From Dipetalonema caudispina (lineage: Eukaryota > Nematoda > Chromadorea > Rhabditida > Onchocercidae), in contig JABVXV010000145.1 in assembly GCA_013365325.1 (NCBI GenBank), positions 62,001-126,000 of the forward strand: a stretch of 64,000 bases of DNA. Reading direction: 5' to 3'. Position numbers and translations under genes: made by a program. The notes under the pieces were generated by a model. That model did not search any database. It was not told the origin of the DNA and saw only the letters and a list, made by a program, of their open reading frames with translations. This document shows, one piece after another, positions 39,001 to 51,046 of this stretch (position 1 is its first letter; each line of letters opens with the position of its first letter).

Positions 39001-41792
39001 GTTTAGAAGCACAATTTTATCTTATTTGCTGAACGTAATTTAGTAAGTTATGGCTTTATTATGGACATTAGAGGTTTTGACATCTTCGTTGCTTGCGCTT
39101 GTTCATTTATATTTTTTTAAAAATCTTCATTCGTATTTCGAGAAACCCTTCGGTTCACCGTTTTAAAAAAATTGCAGCAAAAACGGGTACATGATCATTC
39201 CTTACGCATTCCATCACAAATATCGTTGTCATCGGAAACCAGCGAATCATCCCCGGTTTTTTACACGCATCTCCCGCCTCCGCTACCTCCTCCAACGAGG
39301 CTGCTGGCGGCGGGAGAGCAGACGATCCATCGTCCCCCTCGAACGTTTGAATTTCTTAACAATCCTGGTATGTTGAATCAAGCTCAAACATTGATCGTTA
39401 CAACGACGCAGCCACCAAGGCAGGATCATCTTGAACGACAGATTTTGGCTATACCATCTCAGGAAGTCATCATTGGTGGGCAGAATATTAGACCAAGAGT
39501 AAGTTTTCGGATTGTTTGAATGAATTTTTTTACTTATTTGAACTGCTTTCTTCATTAAGAATTAATGGGGTTTTCTGGAATTTTAATTCTGAATTTTGAT
39601 GCCATTCTTTATTCGCATTGCAGGCAGGTGGAAGGCGTCGATCGTTCGCCTCTTCAAGCGTTGCACAGTTATCGTCGTCTCTTTCGCGGCCGGAAATGAA
39701 TTTGCAGCGCCTGAATACTTGTGGTTTCCATGCAGATATCGTAGCGCAAGCCACACACTGCGTTGATACGAAACGACTTGAACTTGCCATAAAAGGCTCC
39801 GGAGCCCGCATTAAGGTCATTATGATATTAGTTACCTCTTTGGTGGACTGTGAAGAAAATTTTATGGTTGATACTGACAAGTTGTGAAGTAATCCACTGT
39901 TAATTGTTTTGCGAGAAAATCCAAGTTCCATCTAAAAGGAAGCTAAAATTTGAATTTTTATCGATTTATGGCGAAAAACAAGGAATATCATAAAAAGGTC
40001 CGAAGCCTGCACTAAGGATGAAATTAGCATTGTTGAGTACTACATTGCGATGTCAAATTTTGCTGTTAAATTCAGAAAATGCTCTGTTGATTATTGGAAG
40101 CCAATTTTGAATATATGTTGAAGTGGGGCATTAGAATGCCCAAGTTGGTAAAGAGAAGTCTTGATATGCAGTTGACATATGACTTCATTTTCTTGTTTTT
40201 ATTTGTGTAGTTTCCTTAGTTATTACCGACATATGTTGATAGCACTTTACAGCCTTCCCCGATGATTGCGCATTCTCTTTTACAATCCTGTCCACCGGAA
40301 ACAAAGACGCTTCGAGATCTTTTGTTGGGGACTGGATTATCAAATACGAAAACAACACTAAATAATACAGCGGTTATGCCGGCAGTTACCAGAACATATA
40401 CTGCCCCGCAATATGTACCTGTTGTTGGCGACACTCATCGTTATGTACCATTCACTAATGTGGTCACAACCACTTGTAAGTTTTTTTTCCTGAAATGAAT
40501 TCTAGAAGACAAGTTCTTGAAACTTCTTAAGCTGAGGTAGCAATAGAGCGAAACATATGGTTTTACCTGAGTTTTGATTATGTTTGATACATTCGTTATG
40601 TCGGGTGTTAGCAGTTTGATTAAATTCTTGTCTGAAAGATTGTCTGGAGTTTTTGTAGTAGAAGTGCTATATTTCTCTCATTTTGTGCATATCTTTTAAA
40701 TTAATCCCATAATTTGATTTGGATCTTCTTACGTATTTGAACCGCTTTGGGTAGGAAAGTAAGAGAAGCAGTAAACCCCTAGTTTCTTTAAAATTGGTTT
40801 GCTTTTGTTTATAGCTTATTATGTGCCAGTAACAGATGTTTCATCGCCGGGTAGTGAGAGCATGTCACCACCGACACCGCATGCCATGTCACCGGCAGTA
40901 CAGAGTCAATCAGCGCGGAATTATTTCGGAGTGACTGAACCGAAAATCCAAACACCTGTCGCCGTAGTCAGTGGTCGGCCATCTCTGAATGGAACTCAGG
41001 TTGATGCAAAACGTTGGTTATTTAATATCTTCATGACTTTGATCACACTTTTCTTTTTGAGTCTAATCATGAGCGTCAGCTGTAGTTTAAAAAACGGTTG
41101 ATGTTTGTTAAAGTATTTGTGAATGATACCATGGATAGTGATTTGCTTTGTTGGAGATCTGACTGTTTACATCTGAATTTCTTAAAACGCTTGCGTTATA
41201 TGGTTCGTCTTCATCCAGGTGTATGTTGAGCTATAAAGCATAATGCCTCAGTAATAGACGACATATTAAATGCATATTGACTTGGTAGACAAGCGAAGTA
41301 ATGCATGCTTGTTTTAAGTTGATCCGCAACAGATCTCATTTACGGCGCATATATGGCAAAGGCATTATTTTTCTTCGTTAATGTTGATTTATTACTGTAA
41401 CAGTTTACAATGTTTCTGAAGTAAAAAGGGGTCTTGCAGGTAGCGGCGCTGCAATAAGCAAAACAAATGGTGGTAGTCGTGAGCGCGAAACCTTCATCAG
41501 CTCTCCACAAGTGGGGATTGAGTTGCAACCGCATCAGGCGAAATGCCGCGTTGGCAGTGCTTCATCACCTCTAAATGCGATGTTAGCTACCGAAAAACCC
41601 GCCGAGGGTAATGCTGTTAACCGGAGCGGAGGAAATTCAGCAGCTGACGCTGCAACGACACCAACAGTTGTTGCAGGAAAAATATACCCAGAGCCAACGG
41701 GGGCTGGAGAAAATACTTTGAGCAACAAAGTTACGAATAATCATCGTGATATTGCTGCATGTCATGGAATGGTCAATTATGTTATTAACTGA
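30051..41792 (+). CDS. EPC1: Enhancer of Polycomb homologue (EPC/Epl1, NuA4/TIP60 subunit)
   Basis: Scaffold of the NuA4/TIP60 histone acetyltransferase, linking catalytic module and nucleosome. Seventeen exons: 30051-30212, 33499-33670, 35802-36040, 36185-36411, 36520-36673, 36914-37042, 37317-37491, 37620-37725, 37878-37967, 38202-38388, 38504-38649, 38739-38883, 39178-39498, 39624-39815, 40253-40475, 40815-41012, 41440-41792. The sum is 3219 nt, 1072 residues, all phases consistent. The N terminus SKLSFRARNLDATK and INRAVAQMPTGMEK match the EPL1 domain; EEPDYDIDSEDEAWL follows. YVAFRRRLERMQTRKNRKND (about residues 220-240) is the basic EPcA signature. GVRCIGYARRRMGRGGR near residue 440 matches the conserved C-terminal block. 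The rest is Ser/Pro/Thr-rich. Exons 9 and 16 need unusual GTTGGT donors. The first intron is 3.3 kb. The start is fixed by homology; no upstream in-frame stop lies close by. Confidence 0.93.
30798..31169 (-). CDS. Antisense ORF of 123 codons inside EPC intron 1
   Basis: An ATG-to-stop ORF on the strand opposite EPC. The translation is high in complexity, with motifs such as NYYILIDNVCHDPSKAMYSK, FYARHDWTPSKS and HHNNLSPVNPHENQSKP, rather than repeat-driven. No domain was recognised. No clear upstream acceptor or promoter was found. It may be a nested single-exon gene, a decayed transposon or host-gene fragment, or a chance ORF. Confidence 0.25.
   Translation of the reverse strand: MELFNSPNYYILIDNVCHDPSKAMYSKSWESQTFTPRDAYLTNEVNCHIATIFYARHDWTPSKSPLQRSSNYSVSFIATNSAQCLGSLNQIHHNNLSPVNPHENQSKPIIRILLLQIPEVKLT
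38025..38079. repeat. 16-bp perfect inverted repeat in EPC intron 9
   Basis: Left arm 38025-38040 and right arm 38064-38079 are exact reverse complements with AATTCAAAGTCAAACA as the arm, separated by 23 bases. The left arm overlaps a 22-23 base direct duplication (AAGTCAAAC.ATTTCACAAT) starting near 38009. It would form a stable stem in the intron transcript. Confidence 0.9.
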
Positions 41793-43203
41793 TTTTCATG
41801 CTTTCGTGTTGATGAGTATTAAATTCATTGACTACCTGCATTTACCTCTGTTTCCTCAAGTTTGGATGGGGTATTTAGGTTGCAGGTGGATTCTGTTGGT
41901 CAGTTTTCGAAAACTTAATTCTTGGGATTGTAAGTCTCGTTGTTTTTCCGTGAGTGTTACAAAAAATTTTCACTGGTTGCTTTTTGATTGAACGGCTGGT
42001 TTTCTAATTTAGATAAGATGATACGTCAGCTTTGAACAAGGAGTTTTTTCCTAAATTCTCATACAAGTGTCTGTGAACTGGATAACTTGACTTACAACCT
42101 CTAAGTTTCTTAAGATACTCTCTAAACTTATAGGATAGAAAAATGTGCTTCATGACAATGAAAGGATGATTATTTGGCTCTGTGAAGATATACGTTGTTG
42201 AGGATAGGTTATTGAATGATTTAAATGCAGGTATGGGTGCCACGCCTTGCAGAAGATGAGAGTTAAAAGGAACTAAAAACTTTTGAAGCCTAAGGTCATG
42301 TTTTTTATACAGTTTACTGCGAGGAATTACTTGCTTATGTTTCCAAAAAAAAAAAAAAAAAAATTGTTTCTTTGTACAAATAAGAGAATCCACTATGTAT
42401 ATCTGTGCGATGCTTATGTCTGTAAAAATAGTGTCATAATTTGATGTGAATTGTTGGGAAAATTTCTATGAAACTTTTGTCACTTTTTGCTGACGATTTT
42501 CGTGTTTTATTGAAGCGTTGAAATGCACAAGCGTGCAATATTGGAATAGCTGGATGATAATTCAAATCAAATTTCGATACTGGATTAGGTGTTAATTTTG
42601 ATTTTAATCGTCGGTCCGATTCTTGTTCATTTTTGTTCCCCACAAAAAAGATAGAAGGGGTTTCATGTACGCTCAAATACGTGTATGTAATTTTCTTTAT
42701 TAGTAAAAGAAAACAAACCTGAAGTTTGTGTATTGTAAATTCGTTTGTTTCATGGATATGTATGTTTCCGACAGGACGCTCATTATTTGCTGCTGTGCTA
42801 CTGTGAAATAGTTGGAAGAAATAAGGTTATATTTGAAACATAAGGAATCAAATTTTTCGAATTTCCAGGGACCAAGGGATGAGATACCGGGGCTGCTGCG
42901 GATCCGTATGTTTGTGGTATTTCGAAATCGAACTAGTGAGCTATTTCACGGGGTGGTTTTTCTTCAATGCTAGCATATTTAAATATATTTTTCTACACTC
43001 ATGTCAGTGGTCTCAGTGTTTTTCCTTGTTTCATTTTTTTTTCTGATTTAAAGACTTCTCAATGTGCATTAGTTGCCCTGTCCCATTCCATTCGTATAAC
43101 TGCTGTTACAGTAACTCCACTAGCGGCATCACACTTTTTGTGACCCCTTACTGTGATTTCCTGCTCTTACTATTTCTTATGGAACCTTTTTTTTGCTTTT
43201 AAG

Positions 43204-43273
43204 GAAACGCAAAAAATGTCACCACATAATGGCCGTTTGCCACAAATTTATACTTCGTCGACACACTTATCTC
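43204..43273 (+). other. Exon-like segment, possibly an alternative EPC 3' exon
   Basis: Bounded by TTTTAAG and CGTACGT-type splice sites and open for 23 codons plus one base, reading ETQKMSPHNGRLPQIYTSST. Its polar, Pro/Ser/Thr-bearing composition resembles the EPC tail, and phase 0 entry would match an internal GTTACG donor in EPC exon 17. No downstream partner exon with a stop was identified. Confidence 0.2.
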
Positions 43274-44118
43274 GTACGTTGTTTGTTTTTCCTATTTCTT
43301 GTTTGAAAAGTTGAAAGATAGCATATTTACAAAACATGAAAAAACCAGGAAAGGGGGAGGGAAGAGACTGAATGAACAGGGATTTATGTCTTTTGTAGGA
43401 TAGAAAGGAAGGAATACACGTGATTTCGCATGGATAATATCCTGAGCACTTTCATTGTGGACAGGATTCTTTGATACCCTTGCTGTTAGCTTTTATTTTT
43501 GCAAACCAACGGTCAGTTAGATATACTTGATATCCAGGAAGGGTTGAAGCATGCAGTAGTGTACCATCTGTATTTGCAATCAAATAAGCTCTGCTCATTT
43601 GGGTTGTGATTATCATGTTAGGCAGCGTAATTTAAAAGAATGTTCCACATTGTACTATTAATATGATAAGTGGTTGGCTAGAGGAGCATTCAGCTTAATG
43701 ATTCTGTGGTTTCGAATTATTTTCACGAGAATTCTCAACGGTTGGATGCTTGGAGAGGAAATTTAAAGCAAAAGTGGAAGAGACGGTAAATGCACTCAGA
43801 AATTTGCCTCTTTGCTACAGTAGTTGCATTGTGAATCCAAGCAATGTGAAGCAGGCGGTTTTGTTTGCATTTTATTTAGTTTCAGATTCGGACAGGACTG
43901 GAGTCTTACACTCTACAATTTATTGTGAATAAGTTGAGTTAACCCAAAGAAGATACTGGAAACATGAGAGGAAATTTTCGGCTCATATCAGTTGTTGCAG
44001 AAGAATTTTGTAATTCGGATAAAGGCGGCGAAGTCCTTTTCGGTCATCTTCAACCAAATTACAAGATTTTTCTGCAACAATTTTGGTGCCATGAGCCGGG
44101 ATCAAATAAAAAAACCTT

Positions 44119-44144
44119 CCGCAATAAGTCAGAAATTATTGCGG
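44119..44144. repeat. Short hairpin, 9-bp perfect arms
   Basis: CCGCAATAA (44119-44127) and TTATTGCGG (44136-44144) flank an 8-base loop. There is no T-run suggestive of Pol III termination. It falls inside an ORF of doubtful status. Confidence 0.8.
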
Positions 44145-44328
44145 ACAAATTTTGTGATTTGCTTGAAGACGGAGAATCATCTTTGTTATGTATCAGAAAC
44201 AAATAATTTAAATGAAGAGTTTATTGAATAGCAGAGGGATTAATGCCAGTGCGCGTAACAGTATAATTTGGAAGAGTTGTAATAAGCCGGAAGAAGCCAC
44301 TTGTTATGGAAGCAACCTCTCTTGGAAG

Positions 44329-44398
44329 CCACCTCTTGTAAAAGACCCAGCTTATATATGAAACCACCTCTTATAAAAGACCCAGCTTATATATATAT
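44329..44398. repeat. 35-bp tandem duplication
   Basis: Two adjacent units starting CCACCTCTT(G/A)TAAAAGACCC and ending CAGCTTATATAT, period 35. A degenerate relative of the unit start (GAAGCCACTT, GAAGCAACCTC) appears 20-40 bases upstream, so the array was probably longer. Confidence 0.9.
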
Positions 44399-44692
44399 GT
44401 ATATGTGGACTGGGAGTGATATACAAGAAATGCGTGTTATAATCCTATTGGATATAGGGATAGATATGTAAACAAAGGGACACTGTGTTGTAATCGTAAT
44501 CGTAAACAAAGATAAGAAGAAGCTAGATCAATTATTTTGCTTTTGATCTTATAACATTCAATAAAAACAATAAGAAATGAAACACAGATTACTTTAATTA
44601 TTTTGACAGGTATTATTTCAATTTTCGCTACATTTATTCGAATTTCGCGATATCAGTTGGATTTGCAAGTCCGCGGTGTATTGTTGTTAAAA

Positions 44693-44701
44693 TTATTTCA
44701 G
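44693..44701 (+). promoter_or_regulatory. Candidate trans-splice acceptor before TRM6
   Basis: TTATTTCAG ends 16 bases upstream of the TRM6 ATG with no coding sequence upstream of it. This fits a spliced-leader addition site and supports the start chosen. Confidence 0.55.
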
Positions 44702-44717
44702 TACCTTATCAGCAATC

Positions 44718-47700
44718 ATGATACGAATTGGAAATCACGTTGTTATCCAGAAAATGGGAGGTGAACATTTACGCGTGTGCAAAATAAATCGAAAAACCAA
44801 AATTTTGATCGAAAAATTACGATTCGAAATTGATGGTGCAATTGACCAACCGTACGGATTGTTTGAGGTAATTTTGTTGTATAGTGCTATTCGAATTCAT
44901 TTTATGATTGGGTCTTGAATTTACTAAATTTCCAGCATATTAGTTTTGATATTTCAACTTCGCATACTTCGATAGGTTCCGGTCGATACAGTAGAGTATG
45001 TCTGCTTGGTTTAATTCATACAGTTTAGGTTTCCGCTGGAAAGTTAACACGTGTCGCACCAGAAAGCATTACGGATATTGCTGCTGCATTCGATTTTGGT
45101 ATGATCTGGCATGAAATTTATAATACTGCCGCACATTAACTTTGAAAATAATTCTTATCCTTATTTGAATAATTTAAAGGAAGAAATGATTTTATAGCTA
45201 GCTCAAGAATCATGTTTGGGATTCAGTTATAATTAGTTCACCTTAGAGTCAGACATTTCAAAAGGACATACTGCATTGAATGACTCTTGTCATTTTTGTT
45301 AAACTTATCGCAGTTTTTTTTTGTTTACTTCTTTAGAAACTTTCACTTCTTATAAATCTATTACTTAGTCCTATTGCATTACTGCAATAAGTTCTATATT
45401 TACAGATACAGTTAGCACAAGTTCATCATCCAAATTAAATGGCATCGGTGATACACCGAACGTCTGCCGATCATCAGTAGGAGAAGCAGGTAGCGCAAAT
45501 GCGGCGCAAACAAGACAGAAAGTGACGCAGGATGAAATAATCAAAATGAAAGATACAGGCGTACCAGCGGAGCAGTTGGTAATGTTAGTGCATTATTGAA
45601 TATTTGGTCAAAAACAGAAATTTGGGTAACAGCCGCTGGCACACATATTGAACATAAAGCTTTATCCAAATTGCTCATTCACTCATCAACGTAAATGATA
45701 AGAAAGGAAAAAGAGGCCAATAGGCTATTCTAATGAAAAATGGACAAATAAAGATATTGTTGAATCCTAAATTGGGTTTTACATGTTAAAACCTAGGTGA
45801 CTGTTAGATTTTAAATCTTTTTCTTCTTTTTTGATACTAAAATTCAGAGGCAACTTAGGAAGTTTTTAGCATGGATGGAGATGTGAATGGTCACCATTTG
45901 TCATTCCTCAGTGAACTTTATTGTCAAATGTTTGTCGAACGTTTCGAATATTTAGTGTGTCTATCTTTAGCTTTAACTTTTGCAATCCAATTCAATCTTC
46001 TTCACTCCGAAACTCTTGGATCTTATAGAAAAGAATTTATAGATAGCAAGATTGGTCGATGGTAGTGCATCATTTTTTGAACGCACGGTTTACTCACAAA
46101 ATAAATATATCAATAAGAAAGCGAAGAAACATTCAGATCACGTTTACCTGTTAAAACCAACTTTACGCTTAGTTGCTGAATCTTATTATAAAAAAGATCC
46201 TGAAAGAGTCGCACATCTCAGGTATGATTTGGTTTCACTGTAGGCCATAATAACTTAAGAAAGAATGTAAATATTAGAAAATGTTTTTATGTAGCCGGAG
46301 CTCTCTATTATAAATTAATAATACCACTTTTGTTGGAACAAGAGTGTTTTATATCAAAACGTGATAGCGGTGGCATTACCATATTTACATTGCTTATCAG
46401 TGGTATTAAGCATTAACTCAGGTTTAAAATGCTTATCCAGACGCTGCTAACTAATCAGTAAAAAATGATTGATATGAGTTTTGTTTCATATTCAGAATCG
46501 ATTTGTTATCTCATCTGCTGGCTCTTAGTGGTATACACTACGGTTCACGTTGTGTTGTTTTCGAGCAGTGTTTGGGTTTGCTGACATCGGCCATAATGAC
46601 ACGTCTGGGTGGATCAGGAGCCTGTATTCATTTACATCGTGGAAATATTGCACAAGCGATTCCATGTGTTGATAGTATGGATTTTGATAAAGAGGTTTGT
46701 TTTTGTGATATATATAAGTCTCAGAGTTTCCCGTTGAGAATTTGGAGATTTTCCGGTGAAGTCGTTTTGTCACAGTGGTTTACTGGAGAATTTTTTCCTT
46801 CATTTTGGGATTCAAGATATTTCAATTTTTTCTTTTCAGATTAGTTCAGTTTTTTTGCCGTTGTGTATATCCAGTTTGTTGGAAGAGTCTGTGGAAGAAA
46901 CTGAAGAACCTTTAAATTTTGTTGCAAAACAATTCATCACAGTGGGAACCTATGATAAAAAACAGGACTCAGTAATGGGAATGGATGAAGGAGAAAGTTT
47001 GTCCAATAAGGATGAAGAAGCAGAAAAACAGGGGAAAGAAGACGACGAAAACATTGCACTCGGAGACGATGGAGGGGAAGTAAGCGATTGTTTTGGAATT
47101 GCTCAACTGGAAACAAGTTTGAAAAAAACTTCGAAATTTAAATTCTTTTCAGGATTCATCGACAGTTACTGATAGTTTATTAGAAAGAAAAGTAGAAAGA
47201 CAGCGTCTGCAGAGACGAGCATGGCAGTTAATGCGAAATGGTGACATTGAAATATTATTTATTGCTAGTAAGAATATCAATCCGGTGGAAATTTTGGAAA
47301 GAACGTGGTCATCGTTGCGTCTATCATCAACAGTTGTTATTTATTGTCCGATCGCCGAAGTAAATAAGTTTTTTTATTAGCTGCTGAAAAACTGAGGAGA
47401 AGGGCTGGCAGGGATAGCGGGACGTCAGATGTTGTAGTAAGTTTATTGCTTATCAATAACCTTACATTAATTACTTTTTACTTGATTCTGTCAGTGTTGA
47501 TCATTTTGCAAATGATCCGTGTCCGTACTTTACCTCCTTTCATTCATTTCACGCAGTTTATAATTCATTGATGCGCTTGATCACTGGTTATCGTTCACCC
47601 TTGATGCTGCATGTACTGGATGCATACAAGTGTCTTTGCAGTCACTTGCTCATTAATTTGAAACTTATTAGTTTGAAAACATTACTGAAGTTCTTAGTGA

Positions 47701-47928
47701 TATTTCCAGATTTGAAATATGTTCTGTGAATTACTGTAAGCATTTTTTCTCCTTCAGCCATTATATTCTGCATATCACTGGTTGAAAGCAAAGCATGCGG
47801 TACAAGTGCACATTGTGGATGCTTTTTATCGTAGTCATCAGGTCATACAAGATCGTTCGCATCCGATCATGCAACAGTTTATCACCGGTGGTGTCATTCT
47901 CTCGGCAGTCAAAGTGGAACAACGATGA
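44718..47928 (+). CDS. TRMT6: tRNA m1A58 methyltransferase non-catalytic subunit TRM6
   Basis: Homologue of human TRMT6 / yeast Gcd10 (Gcd10p family), which pairs with the catalytic TRM61 subunit to bind tRNA for N1-methylation of adenosine 58. Exons: 44718-44867, 45029-45098, 45406-45578, 46043-46221, 46496-46694, 46840-47079, 47153-47436, 47758-47928, about 488 residues (human 497). The family pattern is clear: VTQDEIIKMKD, the AEQLIARLVDGSASF block, KYINKKAKKH, RVAHLRIDLLSHLLAL, an acidic insert (SLSNKDEEAEKQ) and a C-terminal part with IEILFIASK, VVIYCPIAE and QDRSHPIMQQFITGGVILS. Exon 7 reads through only if one base is added at the seven-T run 47369-47375; as printed, the frame ends there in TAG. 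That is either a sequence error, a true frameshift or an unrecognised splice. The catalytic SAM motif is not expected in this subunit. Confidence 0.9.
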
Positions 47929-49951
47929 TCATTTTTCAGATTTGAATTTGATTCGTGCATTGGACTTTATTAAATTTTGTATGAAATTTAAAGGGTAATT
48001 TTAAAATTGCCTGTCTTCCCTCAGTTTACTTAACATGGATGGTTCGTAAAATTTATTTTGAATTTGAAAAGAGAGTGTTTAATTAGTTATGTTTAATTCA
48101 GTATTTCGTGCCTGACTGTTAAGCATGTTTCGTGTTAAAATAAATTTATTATTGAGTGAAATGGTTTCATGAATGGAAATGATCGGAACCTAATATGTCG
48201 AATGAAGAAAGAATTGTTTTCAGTCTGTTATCAAGGAAGTTACCTTCTGCATCATCGTTCAATTAAGGTAGTTTGTTTCAGAGACCAAAAAAACAAATTA
48301 GATGTTTGACACCGCAGTAAAATTGGAAATCTCCATTTCCCATCAAGTTCAGATTCATTTCTGTTACTTTCCTTCAAAGTTCTCCAAATTTCTCTTTTTT
48401 CTAATTGGATTTTGTCAAATTTGCACACAAAAAGTGAGAAATTATCCACCAAAACGGAAAGGAATTCAATTAAAAACGATAAGAACAAGTGGATATATAA
48501 TGATGCGTCCCTATTTATTTACTTGGTAATCCATGCTTATTTCAATTTATGAATGCATTTAGACCTTTGTGATATTTCACCTTTTGAAGCGAAAATTTTA
48601 TCGGAGCTTCTTTTTAAACGTACTGTTCTGTTCTGCATGTTGGGATCTGAGAGTAAGACAAGAAATGGCTCAACTTTTTGAATTCATCAAATGTTTTGTT
48701 TCTTTCGACCTAACTAATCTGATGTTGTCACGCAGGCTAATCTGAACCTTTGATATCATGAATGTTCACTTATAGATATACCACCATCACCATTTATGGT
48801 CAGTTTAACAAAATTTTGGTACAAATTTATCGCTGTTTCACAGCTAACTAAATGATAGTTCTCTTTCACTTCTGTAATAAGTAAGCTTTATTCCATAGAT
48901 GGAATAATGGATCCTGTTATAATTTTGAAGTCAGCAGATTATCCTTAGAAATAAAAATTGAATTCCGTTCAATTTTTCCAAAATTAAAATTAAAATCTGA
49001 AATGTCTAGGTGACCATGTCAAATTAATGAACAGAAAAATGACCCGCTTAGAGACAAATACTTTTATGGAAATCATTTTCGCATATATCACCATTGAGGA
49101 TGCTAATTAGCGCCGTGTGATTTGGGATTTTCAATGTTCTCATGAAAAATGGCATTTAGGAATGTTGTCATTCTTACATCGTAATAAAGGGTTCAGATCA
49201 GTTGCAACCTGATGAAAGAGTAAATTAATTAATGAACGAACAAATAGAAATAAATCGTTCTTTTTTTGACATTTTTAATTCACTTTTTCTTCTCTCTTTA
49301 AACAGCACGTTACCCGAATGAAATGGGTAAATAGTTATCAATGCATAATTTATTTTTGAATTTCAATAATGAACAACTGTGCTTGCCAGTTTGCTAGCTC
49401 ATCGATAAATTAATCAGTCGATTAGTTTGCTTATAATACATTTTCGATTTCCATAAACTTTCGGCGAATTTATTGGATAGTTAAAATTTCTTTGTGTAAG
49501 AGCAAGATAAATCACTGTTATTTAGTAGTACATTCGAGACTTATTTGAACCTCAAGTTAATTTTAGTTTGATAAAGAAACTTTACTACTTTTAACATTGA
49601 TTACATTACATTAAGGGTGAATGTTGAATTTGTTAGTGCAATCAAATCTTACTTTAAATCAATAATTTAAAAAAATTAAGGTAAGAGACACAGAGCGAAC
49701 TACACCGAGCAAATTTTTTCTTGCCAAGGACGTAAGAATGCATTAAAGAGTGTTGCAAGCCTAGGTCAGGCGAATTTATTGTCAGATATTAGCTACATAA
49801 AAGGAGAATAATTAAATAATGAAAGCTTATTGGTAATTTTAGATAGCTGAAATAAAGAAAGATCAAAGTACAAAGTACGAAATCCCAAAGTCAATTAATT
49901 AATGTCATTTCATTTTACATGAAAAGTGTTGATGACCCGTAGGTCTTCGCA

Positions 49952-50023
49952 TGCCTCATGCTGGGATCGAACCAGCGGCCTTCTGTTTACAAGACAGACG
50001 CTCTGCCACTGAGCTAATGAGGC
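49952..50023 (-). tRNA. tRNA-Thr (anticodon TGT)
   Basis: Read on the minus strand from 50023. Acceptor stem GCCTCAT pairs with ATGAGGC, discriminator A. D-arm GCTCAGTGGCAGAGC; anticodon stem TCTGT/ACAGA with loop CTTGTAA, so anticodon TGT (reads ACA). T-arm GCTGG TTCGATC CCAGC. There is no intron, and internal A and B boxes are intact. A short T run on the minus strand lies about 27 bases downstream. All 72 positions fold canonically, so it is likely functional. Confidence 0.97.
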
Positions 50024-51046
50024 ACTGGATACCTAATGAAGTATATTAGATATGAATACTTCAATGACTAGTTGTTTTATAAAGAGAGAGAAGACAATAG
50101 AATTAATTAAGTATCTGAAATCTGATAAAGTTAAAAAAGTGAGTAAATTGATATATGCCAAGTAGAACTTCAAAAGATTTCTAAGAAATTTTACTAAGTT
50201 ACAGAGTACTTTTCTATATATTAATTTGCTTCTAGGAATATATATAAATATATCATTCGGGTCATGTTTATTGACATATATCATTTTCTGATACGTTGTT
50301 ATGTTGAATGATGGTAGCTTGATATTATACCACTGCTTTGTTGTATTGTTCCATACATTTACTTTTCAGATCATAATTTGGGACAATGTTTAATTTGCAC
50401 AGTAACTTCGATAGCAATTTTGTTTTTGCTGTTCTCAAATCATCACTTTCTATCAAGAATCGTAGATCAGTTAGCTTATGGTTTTATTGGAAACTATCAG
50501 ATCATTAATTGGAAGTTAAATCGTCAAATTCGTACCATTTTTCAAAAATGTTCATTCAATAGGTATGAATAGTTTTTTACAGTGCTACCTATTCTTATCT
50601 TCAGCTCAGTGGTGGACTAATTTTTTTTTTTGCAGTAATAGATCTCACTATTTCAGTTTATAGAAAAGTGAATACTCGAATTGAAGATTAGAAGTTTTAC
50701 TTTGTAATGAAACGACTACAACATTACTTCACAATAATTAATGTTTCAAACTTTATAAGGGAAAAGCAATCTAAATCTAAAGGCCGTCATGGAACTTTCT
50801 ATTCACTAAAATCGGAGTTCGATTCCAGCAACAACATGGAATTGAGAGCAAAAATATTTTTTTGAAAAATCTAATATTCGTTACATGGAATTAATGAGTT
50901 TGTTGAAATTAGTGAGATTTCTTATCTGGCTGATAACAAATAAGAAGAAACCCTATGGAAAGTTAATGATAGATGAAGATGCATTAATTGATCCAGGTTA
51001 CCGCATCAGGTAACGAACACATATGCACACACGTTTTACAAAACGC

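Larger units (their letters stand above)
41793..44717. other. Intergenic gap between EPC and TRM6
   Basis: I see no complete gene here. It contains one exon-like segment (43,204-43,273, plus), a 35-bp tandem repeat, a short hairpin and two ORFs (43,750-43,932 and 43,964-44,206, plus) of uncertain meaning. A 129-codon minus-strand ORF at 42,004-42,393 begins in a poly-A/T run and is probably chance. Confidence 0.5.

Noticed and set aside
42004..42393. 129-codon minus-strand ORF downstream of EPC
   Set aside because: It runs from a poly-A tract (poly-Phe), has no recognised motif and no splice signals; most likely chance, though its length is notable.
50805..50835. T-arm-like GTTCGATTCC between the two tRNA genes, as a third tRNA
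   Set aside because: No matching acceptor stem, D-arm or anticodon arm could be placed upstream at the right spacing.
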